Shown in pieces: positions 9,101 to 18,013 of a DNA stretch of 64,000 bases (position 1 is its first letter; every line of letters begins with the position of its first letter). The position numbers and the translations under genes are program-made. Source of the DNA: Chloroflexota bacterium (lineage in GTDB: Bacteria; Chloroflexota; Dehalococcoidia; FW602-bin16); contig SCTZ01000031.1 in assembly GCA_004297765.1 (NCBI GenBank), forward strand, positions 1 to 64,000, written 5' to 3'. The notes under the pieces were generated by a model. That model saw nothing but the letters and a program-made list of their open reading frames with translations. It had not been told where the DNA came from and made no database searches.

Positions 9101-9208
9101 CAGCAGTGCGAGATCAGCGAGCTTCTTCGGGAAACTCTCCTCCCGCGCCGCACAGAAAGGGATTCTCGGGTGTCCCCCCGAGAATCTCCCGGCCTGGCGG
9201 CACACTAG
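9101..9208. repeat. CTAG-ended interspersed repeat, copy A
   Basis: About 108 bp, sharing AGATCAG..ACTTCTTCGGG..CTCCTCCCGCG and the ending GGCGGCACACTAG with copies at 17653-17758, 33432-33542 and (partial) 44385-44426. The terminal CTAG contains the TAG stop of the minus-strand acyl-CoA synthetase. The left end is degenerate (CAGCAGTGC). Confidence 0.65.
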
Positions 9209-10758
9209 ATGAGCTTCGTCTCGCGCCCCGCCCAGTATTGCTCGCGGACGACACGTCGGAGGATCTTGCCGGCCGCGTTCTTGGGCAGATCCGTGACGAT
9301 GTCCACGCTCTTGGGCACCTTGTAGCCAGCGAGTTCCTTGCGGCACCAATCCAGAAGCTCGTCCTCGCCGGCCTGCGCGCCGGGCTTGAGTGCTACCACG
9401 GCTTTGACTGCCTCACCCCACTTCTGGTCGGGCACGCCCACCACGGCCGCCTCCAGCACCGCGGAATGCCGGTAGAGGGCTTGCTCCACGTCGGTGGGGT
9501 AGACGTTGACTCCACCGCTGATGATCAGGTCGTTCTTTCGATCGACCAGGGTCAGGAAATGCTCCTCGTCCATGGATCCCAGGTCACCGGTGGCAAACCA
9601 GTCGTCGATGAAGGCCTTGGCCGTGGCTGCCTCGTTCTTGTAGTAGCCTGTGGCCAGAGAGAGACCGCGCACCCAGATCTCGCCGACCTCGTTGGGACCC
9701 AGCTCACGTCCGTCATCGCCCACGATCTTGATTTCGCAACCCACCACGGGCTGTCCGACGGTGGTGATCTTGCGCAGTTGATCCTCGTGGCTGAGGTTGG
9801 TGTTCAGTCCACCCTCGGTGGAGCCGTACGAGTCATTTATGCGGGCCGAGCTAAAGTAGTTGAACATCAACTCACGCGTCCGGGTGTGGCGCGGCGCGGA
9901 GCCGGACGAGAGGATGCAGAGAGAGGAGACGTCATACTTGGCCCGTCGTTCCTCCTCGGGGATGGCCAGGACCATGTTGTACATGGTGGGCACCATGAAG
10001 GAGGACGTGATGCGCTCATCGGTGATGGCTTGCAGCACCTTCTGCGCGTCGAACTTGCGCAGGATGACTAGTGTGCCGCCGAAGTAGAGCGCCATGAGAC
10101 CCCAGACGAAGGGTCCGATGGCGTACAGAGGCCCGGCGATCAGCATGCGCTCGCGGTCGGAGAGACCGTACTGGACGCCAAACTGATAGAACATAAGGAC
10201 CTGCGAGCGGTGCGGGATGATAGCGCCCTTGGGCAACCCGGTGGTCCCCGACGTATAGGCCAGTCGCATCCAGGTGTCCTCGTTCACGCGGACTGCAGGC
10301 TCGGCCGTGTTCGTCGAGCGGATTCCGTCCAGAGGACGGAATCCGTCGATGTTGCCGCTCACACTGAATAGGAGAGAGCGGTCCAGACGAGGAAGCTCGT
10401 CCAGGACCGAGCTGATCTTCTCTCCGAATTCCGCCTCGGCCACCAGCGCTCGCGCGTCGGAGTGATTGATGATGTAGGCCATTTCTCTGGGCGTCAGCAG
10501 TGTGTTGAGACAGACGAAGGTGACGCCAATTCGGGACAGGGCCAGCATGCTCTCCAGGAACTCCACCGAGTTGGCGAGCAACAGGGCACAGTGGTCGCCC
10601 TGGCGCAGGCCAGCCTCAAGAAAGCCGTTGGCCAGGCCGTTGACGCGCGCGTACAATTCCTGGTGGCTGATGCGCGTGTCTCCGAACACCAGGGCCTCTT
10701 TGTCGCGGTACTTCCTGGCGTTGAGCGCCAGGTTCCCGTGCAGCACTAACTCAGACAT
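9205..10758 (-). CDS. AMP-forming acyl-CoA synthetase
   Basis: A 517-aa ANL-superfamily ligase that activates a carboxylic acid to its CoA thioester through an acyl-AMP. It has AMP-binding motif YTSGTTGLPKGA, the ATGDLGSMDEE...LVDRKNDLIISGG hinge region and the C-terminal lysine loop PKNAAGKILRR. I place the start at 10758 (ATG, MSELVLHGNLALNA) with GGGAGA upstream, instead of a 24-residue-longer version lacking a good site. It is 49 nt downstream of the LivM-LivG fusion, so its substrate is probably the ligand of that transporter. Confidence 0.9.
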   Translation of the reverse strand: MSELVLHGNLALNARKYRDKEALVFGDTRISHQELYARVNGLANGFLEAGLRQGDHCALLLANSVEFLESMLALSRIGVTFVCLNTLLTPREMAYIINHSDARALVAEAEFGEKISSVLDELPRLDRSLLFSVSGNIDGFRPLDGIRSTNTAEPAVRVNEDTWMRLAYTSGTTGLPKGAIIPHRSQVLMFYQFGVQYGLSDRERMLIAGPLYAIGPFVWGLMALYFGGTLVILRKFDAQKVLQAITDERITSSFMVPTMYNMVLAIPEEERRAKYDVSSLCILSSGSAPRHTRTRELMFNYFSSARINDSYGSTEGGLNTNLSHEDQLRKITTVGQPVVGCEIKIVGDDGRELGPNEVGEIWVRGLSLATGYYKNEAATAKAFIDDWFATGDLGSMDEEHFLTLVDRKNDLIISGGVNVYPTDVEQALYRHSAVLEAAVVGVPDQKWGEAVKAVVALKPGAQAGEDELLDWCRKELAGYKVPKSVDIVTDLPKNAAGKILRRVVREQYWAGRETKLI

Positions 10759-10807
10759 TTTGCTTGTCTCCCTTCGTGGATGTGGTCGCGTGAAAACCGG
10801 CCACGGG

Positions 10808-12634
10808 CTAGGAGCCCCCGCCCTGGACATTGGCAGCCGTCGCCGACCCGGTCTGGGACCATTCTTTGCCCAGGTAGACTTCAGCTACCTCGGGCAGAGC
10901 ACGCACGACGGCCGGGGGGCCGTCGGCGATCTTGCGCCCGCTGTCCAGGACGGCAATGCGGTCGGCCACGTTCAGGACTAGACCGATGTTATGCTCGACA
11001 ATGACGACGGCCACCCCGCGGGCGGCCAGCTCGCGCACCACGCGATGTAGCATCCGCACCTCCTCCCCGGTTAGCCCGGCGGCTGGCTCGTCAAGCAGGA
11101 CGACACTTGGGTTGGCCATCAGGGCCCGCGCCAGCTCCAGAAAGCGGAGGTGGGGATGCGCCAGCTCGCCGGCCGGATCGTGCATTCTGGCCTTCAAACC
11201 GAAGTAGTCGAGCAGAGCCGTAGCACGCGCTAGCGCTTCCTTCTCTTCCCGCCGGGCGCGGCCGACCATCACGGCGGCCTCGACCACGGTGGAGCGTCCC
11301 CGGTAGATGTAGCCGGCCATGACGTTCTGCAGCACCGAAACGCGCTTCAGGATCTTGGGCGTTTGGAAGGTGCGACCGACACCATGGCGGGCGATCGCAT
11401 CGGGACGACCCTGAGGCAGAGTCTGGTTGTCGAGGGTGACCCGACCGGAATCGAGGCGGTAGAACCCTGAGACGATGTTCAAAAGGGTGGTTTTGCCGGA
11501 CCCGTTGGGACCGATGACCGCCACGACTGTCCCGGCGGGCACCTCCAGGGTTGTACCATCCAGGACTTTGACGCGGCCGAAGCTCTTGTAGACTTCGCTG
11601 ACTCCAAAGCCGACCGCCGTGGCTGGGCGGACGAATGTCGGCAACGAAGCACTGTCCTGGCTGATCTGGAGACTGGCCAGGGGTTTTGCGGCGCCCCGTC
11701 GCCGCAGCCAGAACACCGCCGCGGCCAACCCACCAGGGAAGACAGCGATGATGCCCATGAGTATCACGGCGAAGATGAGGTCGCTATAGGCGCGGTACTC
11801 GCGCAAGTACTCGGGGGCGGCGAACATCAGAATGACGCCGGCCACCGCGCCGAGGATGGAGCCCTGTCCTCCCACGACCACGGCCAGGAGGAGAAAGAGG
11901 GCCAGGTTCATGCTGAACGATGACGGCGTGACCACCTGGTTCAGGTAGGCGAAGAGCGCTCCCGCCAGACCGGCCGGTACGGCGCTCAGGACGAACGAGA
12001 TCACCTTAGTGCGGTAGGGACTGACGCCGCAGGCGGTGGCGGCCACCTCGTGGTCGCGCACCAGGAGAAAGGCTCGTCCCCAGCGACTGCCGACGATGTT
12101 GCGCGCGGCCAGCACCGTCAGGACGGCCAGAATAATGATGAGGTAGTAGAGCCCGTTCCGCCCCAGACCGAAGATGTCGGGCCGGGCAATGCCGGAGATG
12201 CCCGTGTAGTTGCCGAGCGCCGGGAATTGCAGGATGAAGTCCTCGGCTAGCAAGGCGACCCCGAGCGTGATGACGGCGAAATAGAGGTGCCCCAGCCGTC
12301 CGGCAGAGAGGGAGATGAGCAGGCTCAGGAGACCGGCGCCAAACATGGCGGCCAGCGCCGCAAGGGGCATAGGCATGCCCATGTTGACGGAGAGCAAGGC
12401 GGCGACATACGCGCCCACGGTCATGAAGACCGCGTGGCCCACCGAGAGCAAACCGGTGTAGCCGCTGGCGATGGCCAGTCCGACGGCGGCCATGATGTAC
12501 AGCGCCAGGACCTGGGTCTCGAAGGCGTAGTAGTAGTTCACCACGTGAGGCAAGATGACCACCACCAGGGCGAGTACCACCAGGACCGCCACGCGGAGGC
12601 GTGTGTTGCTTAGCGTCGAGATCTGCGCGTTCAA
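10808..12634 (-). CDS. LivM-LivG fusion: ABC permease joined to ATPase
   Basis: A 608-aa fusion. Residues 1 to about 310 form a LivM permease with many hydrophobic segments. From about residue 345 there is a LivG-type ATPase with Walker A GPNGSGKTT, GVGRTFQTPKIL, Walker B SVVLLDEPAAGL and the VIVEHNIGLVLNVADRIAVL switch region. The ABC signature is degenerate: LAHPHLRFLELARAL stands where LSxGQxxxxEIARAL is usual. Its first 4 nt overlap the livH stop (12631-12634). No separate LivF is adjacent. Confidence 0.9.
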   Translation of the reverse strand: MNAQISTLSNTRLRVAVLVVLALVVVILPHVVNYYYAFETQVLALYIMAAVGLAIASGYTGLLSVGHAVFMTVGAYVAALLSVNMGMPMPLAALAAMFGAGLLSLLISLSAGRLGHLYFAVITLGVALLAEDFILQFPALGNYTGISGIARPDIFGLGRNGLYYLIIILAVLTVLAARNIVGSRWGRAFLLVRDHEVAATACGVSPYRTKVISFVLSAVPAGLAGALFAYLNQVVTPSSFSMNLALFLLLAVVVGGQGSILGAVAGVILMFAAPEYLREYRAYSDLIFAVILMGIIAVFPGGLAAAVFWLRRRGAAKPLASLQISQDSASLPTFVRPATAVGFGVSEVYKSFGRVKVLDGTTLEVPAGTVVAVIGPNGSGKTTLLNIVSGFYRLDSGRVTLDNQTLPQGRPDAIARHGVGRTFQTPKILKRVSVLQNVMAGYIYRGRSTVVEAAVMVGRARREEKEALARATALLDYFGLKARMHDPAGELAHPHLRFLELARALMANPSVVLLDEPAAGLTGEEVRMLHRVVRELAARGVAVVIVEHNIGLVLNVADRIAVLDSGRKIADGPPAVVRALPEVAEVYLGKEWSQTGSATAANVQGGGS

Positions 12635-13533
12635 ACCGGACGCTCCTGTACATGCCCCATGATGCCGTGAGGCCTAATCAACAGCACTACCAGCAGCAGA
12701 CCGACACTTCCGACGCCGACCCAGCCGGTGCCCAGCGTATCGGTCATGGCCCGCTCGACGAAGGCCAGTAGGAAGCCGCCGATGATGACCCCGGCGTTGC
12801 TGCCCATGCCGCCGATGGAGACCGCCACCACGCCCTTGAAGGTGTAGAGCCCCGCGATGGTCGAGTACACGAAGGTGAGCGGAGCCATGAAGAGCCCGCC
12901 CATGGCGGCGATGGCGCCACCCAGGGCGAAGGACAAGAGCGTCAGTGTCCGGACGTTGACGCCGCGTATGCTGGCCGCGTCCTTATTTTCCGCCATGGCG
13001 GTGAGGAACTTGCCCGTGCGGGAGCGCGTATAGAAAAGGTGCAGCGCAAGAGCCGTGACGATCGCCACGCCGAAGAGCCCTACGGCCGGAAGGCTGAGGA
13101 CAGTCCCGCCGAGCATCAGCCGCTGATCCGGGAGGATGTTGGGGAACCTGCGTGGGTCCGTGCCCCCCGCAATGGAGACCACCGCTTCCAGGATGAGCAT
13201 GAAAGCCAGTGTCGTGATGGCCCAGGTGATATCGGCTCCCCCTGGCTCAGCCTGGCGGACTGCTGGCTGCACAGCCACGCGTTCCTCCACCACGGCCAGC
13301 ACGGCCACGACGATCACAGCCCCGACCATACCAACGATGAGTGGAAGTCCGAGTAGCTCCATAATGAGTATGGCCACAAACATGGCGACCATCATGAGTC
13401 CACCCTGGGCCAGATTGAACACTTTGGTGGGGGCGAAGATGGCGTTGTAGCCCAGGCCGATCATGATGTAGACGCCGGCCGGACCGAGGCTACGCACGAT
13501 TATGCCGGGAAGGTCGTTCAGCAGTACGTTCAC
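12631..13533 (-). CDS. livH: LivH-type ABC permease
   Basis: A 300-aa polytopic membrane protein of the branched-chain amino-acid-type importer family. It starts MNVLLNDLPGIIVRSLGPAG (GTG) and carries the typical early segment YNAIFAPTKVFNLAQGGLMM and the late glycine-rich GGMGSNAGVIIGGFLLAFVE. It overlaps the LivM-LivG fusion by 4 nt. The binding-protein gene (13703-15001) lies upstream, separated by two hairpins. Confidence 0.9.
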   Translation of the reverse strand: MNVLLNDLPGIIVRSLGPAGVYIMIGLGYNAIFAPTKVFNLAQGGLMMVAMFVAILIMELLGLPLIVGMVGAVIVVAVLAVVEERVAVQPAVRQAEPGGADITWAITTLAFMLILEAVVSIAGGTDPRRFPNILPDQRLMLGGTVLSLPAVGLFGVAIVTALALHLFYTRSRTGKFLTAMAENKDAASIRGVNVRTLTLLSFALGGAIAAMGGLFMAPLTFVYSTIAGLYTFKGVVAVSIGGMGSNAGVIIGGFLLAFVERAMTDTLGTGWVGVGSVGLLLVVLLIRPHGIMGHVQERPV

Positions 13534-13584
13534 TGGACCACCCCTTCTGCCAGATGTTGGTGAGATGTTTGCTGGGGCGTATCA

Positions 13585-13678
13585 GGCAGACGTGAGGACT
13601 GCTCCGCACCCCTCACGTCTGCCGTGCTCAGATCTTCGCAATTTGGGTCTGGGGCGCGGAATCCGACACTCCAGACCC
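13585..13678. terminator. Two hairpins between binding-protein and permease genes
   Basis: GGCAGACGTGAGG (13585-13597) pairs with CCTCACGTCTGCC (13611-13623), and GGGTCTGG (13645-13652) with CCAGACCC (13671-13678). Such hairpins after the binding-protein gene often attenuate or stabilise the transcript so that the receptor is made in excess. There is no strong U-run. Confidence 0.5.
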
Positions 13679-13702
13679 AGGACTCATGACCAGGGACGGA
13701 TA

Positions 13703-15001
13703 CTACTGTGCGCCCGGTGCTTTCTCAAAGGTTCCGGTCTTGCCGTCCCACGTGTTGACCTTGATGGGTGTAATGTTCTCGACGGGCCAGCCCTCGTTAG
13801 ACTTGGAGAAGTCCACCTTCCCCATCAGTCCCTGGAAGCCCGTGATCTTCTTGAGCCCCGCGGCCAGAGAGGCGCGATCGGTCTTGCCGCCACTCTGGCG
13901 TACGGCCTCCTGAATGACATAGATGGCATCGTAGGTGAGGCCCTCTAGAGACAGCGTATTCTTATGGTCCCCGCCCTTGTACACCTTGTCGGCAATGGTC
14001 TTGGCGAACTTCTGGACCTTGTCCGAGATCGGCCGGGCCATTGGCGTATGATAGGTGGCGTAGACCTGGGAGATGTCGATCCCCTCCACCAGCTTCGGGA
14101 AGCTGGCAAGCGCGATACCTGAGTGAGCGACCACGGGCGCTTGCAGCCCGACGTCCCGCATGGCGCGCACGGCCGCCGCGCCGTCGGGACCGGAGGCATA
14201 CAGGAAGACGCCATCGGTGCCGGCCGACTTCAGACGGTTCATCTGCCCGGTCACATCGGTGTCGCCGGTCTTCATCTTCTCGAGTCCGGTCTCTTTCAGA
14301 CCCAGATTCTTGAGGGCGTTCTGTGCTGCCGCGCCCTGACTGGTACCGAGGGCATCGTCAACGATCATGATGCCGATCTTCTTCTTGCCCAGCTTGTTCA
14401 CGATATATGGGATCAGCATATCGGCCTGCTGGTCCGTGTTGTATGTGACGCGGTAGGCATAGGGATACTTCGGATCGATGACCTGCTTGGCGCTACCGAT
14501 GATTAGCTGTGGCACCTTGGCGTCGGTGTAGATCTGCATGGTAGCCGCGGCCACGCCCGTCATGGACGGACCAATGACAATGTCCGCCTGGTCCTTCTCG
14601 ATCAGCTCTCGACTGACGGCCACTCCCGCCGCCGGGTCGTTCTTATCGTCTTTGGGTATGAGCTGGACGGGATGGCCGTCGATGCTGCCGCCGAGCTCTT
14701 CCAGGGCGACGCGGCTACCGGCCTCCAGAGCGGGACCGATTTCGGCGAAGGGACCGCTATAGGCGGTCACGAAGCCGATTTTGATCGGCGTCTTGGCAGC
14801 GGCCGAGCTCGACGGCTGCGTAGACGCAGAGGCAGAGGGTGCCGTGGAGGCTGAGGCCGACGGCTGCGCGGACGTCGACGGTTTCGCGGAGGCCGACGGG
14901 CTCGGGCTCTGGGTCTGCCCGCAGGCAGCCACAGTTACCATCACAGCCACTAGGACGAGGAGAAGCGGAAAGAGCTTGAGCCTTGCCAGTTTCTTTGCCA
15001 C
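13703..15001 (-). CDS. Liv-type substrate-binding lipoprotein
   Basis: A 432-aa ABC receptor. It has a basic N-terminus, a hydrophobic segment and lipobox TVAAC (Cys27). A long Ser/Ala/Pro linker runs to residue 70, then the Peripla_BP_6 domain starts at PIKIGFVTAYSGPFAEIG. GTG start with AAGGAGGGAG upstream. A promoter at 15059-15087 and a TACCTCGTGGTA palindrome precede it. It heads the operon binding protein, LivH, LivM-LivG fusion, acyl-CoA synthetase. Ligand unknown; the CoA ligase context favours an organic acid over an amino acid. Confidence 0.9.
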   Translation of the reverse strand: MAKKLARLKLFPLLLVLVAVMVTVAACGQTQSPSPSASAKPSTSAQPSASASTAPSASASTQPSSSAAAKTPIKIGFVTAYSGPFAEIGPALEAGSRVALEELGGSIDGHPVQLIPKDDKNDPAAGVAVSRELIEKDQADIVIGPSMTGVAAATMQIYTDAKVPQLIIGSAKQVIDPKYPYAYRVTYNTDQQADMLIPYIVNKLGKKKIGIMIVDDALGTSQGAAAQNALKNLGLKETGLEKMKTGDTDVTGQMNRLKSAGTDGVFLYASGPDGAAAVRAMRDVGLQAPVVAHSGIALASFPKLVEGIDISQVYATYHTPMARPISDKVQKFAKTIADKVYKGGDHKNTLSLEGLTYDAIYVIQEAVRQSGGKTDRASLAAGLKKITGFQGLMGKVDFSKSNEGWPVENITPIKVNTWDGKTGTFEKAPGAQ

Positions 15002-15039
15002 GTTTGGACTCCCTCCTTGGGTTGTTTTTTGACTTTGCC

Positions 15040-15051
15040 TACCTCGTGGTA
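15040..15051. promoter_or_regulatory. Possible operator TACCTCGTGGTA
   Basis: A 4+4+4 inverted repeat starting 7 nt downstream of the -10 at 15059-15064, so it overlaps or closely follows the predicted start point. Confidence 0.35.
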
Positions 15052-15058
15052 ATCTCCG

Positions 15059-15087
15059 AGAGTAGTGCTTTTCGGCGGATCTGTCAA
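15059..15087 (-). promoter_or_regulatory. Sigma70-type promoter of the 13703-15001 operon
   Basis: Minus-strand TTGACA (15087-15082), 17-bp spacer, TACTCT (15064-15059). It lies between the ketoacid oxidoreductase gamma gene and the binding-protein gene, so the transporter operon has its own start. Confidence 0.55.
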
Positions 15088-15200
15088 TCCATAGCTGGGC
15101 TTGGGGCGAGCGAAGGACTGACTTCGTTGCTATTGCCCTCGTGTGCTCTCGGCGCTCAGCGCGTTTTGATTCCTTCAGCGCCTGTGATGGGCAGTTTGAC

Positions 15201-15788
15201 TCAGTGCACTCCTCCTTCTTGCCCCAAGACGGACAGGGCCGACTTCGCGACCTGCATGCCCGTCTTCAGAGCCTCCAGGTTCAGCGGGATCAGACGATGG
15301 TGCCGTTCCGGCAGGATCTTCTTGAGTCCCTCACCCAGTTGCTCGAGCGTGACGATGTCGGTGGCCCCGATCACCGCCCCCAGGGCGACCATCGAGACCA
15401 CACGCTCGCTGCCGAGCTCCATGGCCAGGCGATGGCAGGGCACTTCGATCACCCGGATATCCGGACGGGTCTCCAGGTTCCTGATGGTGCTGGTGTTGAC
15501 CACCACGCAGCCTCCCGGACGGGGCGTCTCACGGAAGAACTCCCACTCCTTCTCGTGCATGCACAGGATGGCGTGGGGATGCTCCACGATCTGCGAGGTC
15601 ACCTCGTGGTCGTCCACGGCCATGAAGGCCCGGATGTAGCCGCCCCGCATCTCGGCCCCGTATTCCATCAGACAGGCCGCAGCGCGGCCAGAGAGGGTCA
15701 CGGCCCAGCCCAGCACCTCGGCGGCCGTCATGATGCCCTGTCCGCCGCGACCGGCCAGGATCAGCTCCAGTGGCTCGCCCATCGTCAC
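15201..15788 (-). CDS. 2-oxoacid:ferredoxin oxidoreductase, gamma subunit
   Basis: A 195-aa POR_C/KorC-type subunit (about 20 kDa). It has LILAGRGGQGIMTAAEVLGWAV at the N-terminus and GAEMRGGYIRAFMAVDDHEV, both characteristic of the gamma domain that completes the CoA-dependent oxidoreductase. It overlaps the beta gene by 4 nt, implying coupled translation. With 15785-17985 it forms a four-subunit enzyme that oxidises a 2-oxoacid to acyl-CoA and CO2 while reducing ferredoxin. Confidence 0.9.
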   Translation of the reverse strand: MTMGEPLELILAGRGGQGIMTAAEVLGWAVTLSGRAAACLMEYGAEMRGGYIRAFMAVDDHEVTSQIVEHPHAILCMHEKEWEFFRETPRPGGCVVVNTSTIRNLETRPDIRVIEVPCHRLAMELGSERVVSMVALGAVIGATDIVTLEQLGEGLKKILPERHHRLIPLNLEALKTGMQVAKSALSVLGQEGGVH

Positions 15789-16537
15789 TCCTCCTCCCGG
15801 GCAGTGCGTCCGCCCACTAGCTCGCCGATGGGGTAGGCAGGGATCATCTCCTCGGCCACCCGGCGCGCGGCGTCCACGGGCTGCATCTTCCAGTTGGTGG
15901 GGCAGGCGGAAAGAAACTCGACCATGCTGAAGCCGCGCCCCTCCAACTGCGCCTCGAAGGCCCGTTTGAGATAGGTCTTGGCCTGCGCGATGTGCTTGGC
16001 ATCATGCAGGGAGGCGCGGGCCAGATACGAGACCCCGCCCTGCTGGGCCACCAGAGACGAGAAGTCCATGGGATAGCCGTCCCGGCGCACGTCGCGTCCA
16101 CCGGGCGTGGTGGTGGTGACCTGTCCCGGCAGGCTGGTGGCTGCCATCTGCCCATGGGTCATGCCCATGGTGGTGTTGTTGACGAAAAGCATGGTGATGG
16201 GCTCGCCGTAGGATGCCGCGTGCAGAAGCTCCACCACACCGCTGCCCAGATCGCCGTCGCCCTCCAGGGCGTACACGATGGTTCCGGGGTTGACACGCTT
16301 GAGCCCTGTGCCGACGGCGGCCCCGCGGCCATACAGCACGAGGGCATAGTCGATGTTCAGGTATTGCAGGGACCAGGACATGCAGCCATCGCCCACCAGT
16401 CCCACAGCCCTGTTGGCCAGCCCCATCTGTTCCAGGACCTCACCGATCAGGCGGATGGTGATACCATGGGTGCAGCCCGGACAGAACTGGAAGTGATGAT
16501 CGGTAACGACCGGTGTCTTGTCGAAGACGACCTTCAT
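15785..16537 (-). CDS. 2-oxoacid:ferredoxin oxidoreductase, beta (TPP-binding) subunit
   Basis: A 250-aa thiamine-diphosphate-binding subunit. The N-terminal FCPGCTHGITIRLIGEV is typical of the family. The ThDP/Mg motif is EGDGDLGSGVVELLHAASYG ending in FVNNTTMGMTHGQ. Length fits KorB/VorA-like beta chains. It overlaps the genes on both sides by 4 nt. Specificity (2-oxoglutarate, branched 2-oxoacid or other) cannot be set from the sequence. Confidence 0.9.
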   Translation of the reverse strand: MKVVFDKTPVVTDHHFQFCPGCTHGITIRLIGEVLEQMGLANRAVGLVGDGCMSWSLQYLNIDYALVLYGRGAAVGTGLKRVNPGTIVYALEGDGDLGSGVVELLHAASYGEPITMLFVNNTTMGMTHGQMAATSLPGQVTTTTPGGRDVRRDGYPMDFSSLVAQQGGVSYLARASLHDAKHIAQAKTYLKRAFEAQLEGRGFSMVEFLSACPTNWKMQPVDAARRVAEEMIPAYPIGELVGGRTAREEE

Positions 16538-17637
16538 AATGCGCTTGCCTCCCGGACCACGCCGTATTTTGCCAGGGCGTCCAGCATGTCCCGTCGTACG
16601 TCAGAACGGGCGGGCATAGTTCCGCCCATGTAGCGGGCTAGCTCCACCGGCAGCGCGCCGTTGAGGGCCAGACGCACGTCCTCTACCATCTGTCCTGCTG
16701 ACAGCTCGATCACCAGGACGGCGCGGGCGCCGCTGCGGGCTACCGCGTCCCGCAGTTGCTGGGAGGGGAAGGGCCACAGGGTGATGGGGCGGAAGAACCC
16801 CACCTGCTTGCCTTCGGCGCGTAGCTCCCGCAGGACCAGGCGGGTATTGCGGGCGGCGATGCCGAAGCAGACGACCAGGACCTCCGCGCCCTCGATGTTG
16901 GTCTCCTCCCAGCGCGCCTCTTCCTGTTCGAGACGCTCCCATTTGGCCTGCAGCTCGCGGTTGTGCTCGGCCTGGGCCGCAGTCTCGACCATGGAGATCA
17001 CGCTTAGCTTGGAGGGTGGTCTGCCGGTCGCCCCGGTGAGGGCCCAGTCCTTGGGCGGCAGGTCGCTGGAGTCGGGCGGCTCGGGGAAGACGACCGTCTC
17101 GCGGGTCTCGGCCAGGGCCGCGTCGCCCAGGATCACGGCGGGCGTGCGCCATTTGTCGGAGAGGTGGAAGGCCAGCATGGTGAGCTCCACGGCCTCCTGG
17201 GTGGTGGCGGGTCCCAGCACGATGTGGCGATAGCCGCCGTGTCCGCCGCCGCGGGTGGACTGAAAGTAGTCGCCCTGGCTGGGTCCGAGGTTGCCCAGGC
17301 CCGGACCGCCGCGGGCCATGTTGACGATCACACAGGGGACCTCCATGGAGGACATGAGTGAGAAGACCTCCTGCATCAGGCTGATGCCCGTGCTGGAGGA
17401 GCTGGTCATGGCGCGTGCTCCGCCTATGGCGGCGCCGTAGACCATGTTGGAGGCGACGACCTCGTTGGCGGCCAGGATGAACTGGCCGCCCCGTGCGGGC
17501 AGTTGGGTGGCCATGTACTCCAGGATCTCCGTGTGCGGCGTGATGGGCTGCCCGGCGTAGAAGACGCAGCCGGCCCGGATGGCCGCCTCGGCGATGGCCT
17601 CGTTCGCGTGCATGAAATATCGTTCAGGCTCTGCCAA
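16534..17637 (-). CDS. 2-oxoacid:ferredoxin oxidoreductase, alpha subunit
   Basis: A 367-aa alpha chain of the KorA/VorB type. The conserved GQPITPHTEILEYMA is near residue 30. The block AANEVVASNMVYGAAIGGARAMTSSSSTG follows, with GPGLGNLGPSQGDYFQ and the C-terminal transketolase-like domain. It is preceded by the ferredoxin gene 17755-17985 and followed by beta and gamma with 4-nt overlaps. In Thauera aromatica a 2-oxoglutarate:ferredoxin oxidoreductase supplies electrons to benzoyl-CoA reductase. The same coupling is inferred here from the neighbours. Confidence 0.9.
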   Translation of the reverse strand: MAEPERYFMHANEAIAEAAIRAGCVFYAGQPITPHTEILEYMATQLPARGGQFILAANEVVASNMVYGAAIGGARAMTSSSSTGISLMQEVFSLMSSMEVPCVIVNMARGGPGLGNLGPSQGDYFQSTRGGGHGGYRHIVLGPATTQEAVELTMLAFHLSDKWRTPAVILGDAALAETRETVVFPEPPDSSDLPPKDWALTGATGRPPSKLSVISMVETAAQAEHNRELQAKWERLEQEEARWEETNIEGAEVLVVCFGIAARNTRLVLRELRAEGKQVGFFRPITLWPFPSQQLRDAVARSGARAVLVIELSAGQMVEDVRLALNGALPVELARYMGGTMPARSDVRRDMLDALAKYGVVREASAL

Positions 17638-17652
17638 TGATAACCTCCCTTC

Positions 17653-17758
17653 CTAGTACAAGATCAAGGGACTTCTTCGGGGATCCCCTCCCCCGCGCTG
17701 TACGAGAGCGGGAATTCTCGGGGGACACCCCCGAACCCCCGGGCTGGCGGAACACTAG
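17653..17758. repeat. CTAG-ended interspersed repeat, copy B
   Basis: 106 bp bounded by CTAGTACAAGATCAAGGGAC and ...GGCGGAACACTAG, with an internal hairpin TTCTCGGGGG / CCCCCGAACC. The right-hand CTAG holds the stop codon of the ferredoxin gene. It separates that gene from the alpha subunit gene. Confidence 0.7.
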
Positions 17759-17985
17759 CGGTAGACGGTGATCGCGATGTGGGAGCACACGATAGCGCAC
17801 AGCGTGCAGCCCGTGCAGCCGTCTCGTACCGGCTGCGACACGCGGTAGCCGTTGGTGTTCAGATGGTCAGTTTGCTCGATCACCTTGACGGGACACTGAG
17901 CGACACAGCGTGCGCATCCGGTGCAGCGTTCCTTGTCGATCTCGATCTTGCCGACGAGTTGTGCTCTGCTTGCCAAGATTCCCAT
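17755..17985 (-). CDS. 2[4Fe-4S] ferredoxin, delta-type subunit
   Basis: A 76-aa ferredoxin with two cluster motifs, CTGCARCVAQCPVKVIE and CTGCTLCAIVCSHIAI. The second lacks the usual Pro after the last Cys. Position directly before the alpha gene marks it as the delta subunit of the four-subunit 2-oxoacid oxidoreductase. Its TAG stop lies in repeat copy B. The gap to the upstream reductase subunit gene is only 28 nt, so it is probably in the same transcript. Confidence 0.9.
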   Translation of the reverse strand: MGILASRAQLVGKIEIDKERCTGCARCVAQCPVKVIEQTDHLNTNGYRVSQPVRDGCTGCTLCAIVCSHIAITVYR

Positions 17986-18013
17986 CTCTCCTTTCCCGGG
18001 GAAACGTTAGTTC

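Noticed and set aside
8923-10071. A 382-codon plus-strand frame
   Set aside because: Begins in the crotonase start and repeats, then runs antisense to the acyl-CoA synthetase; no recognisable domain.
10808-12634. Assembly error joining livM and livG
   Set aside because: The reading frame runs through the linker without a break and both halves are complete, so a genuine fusion is simpler.
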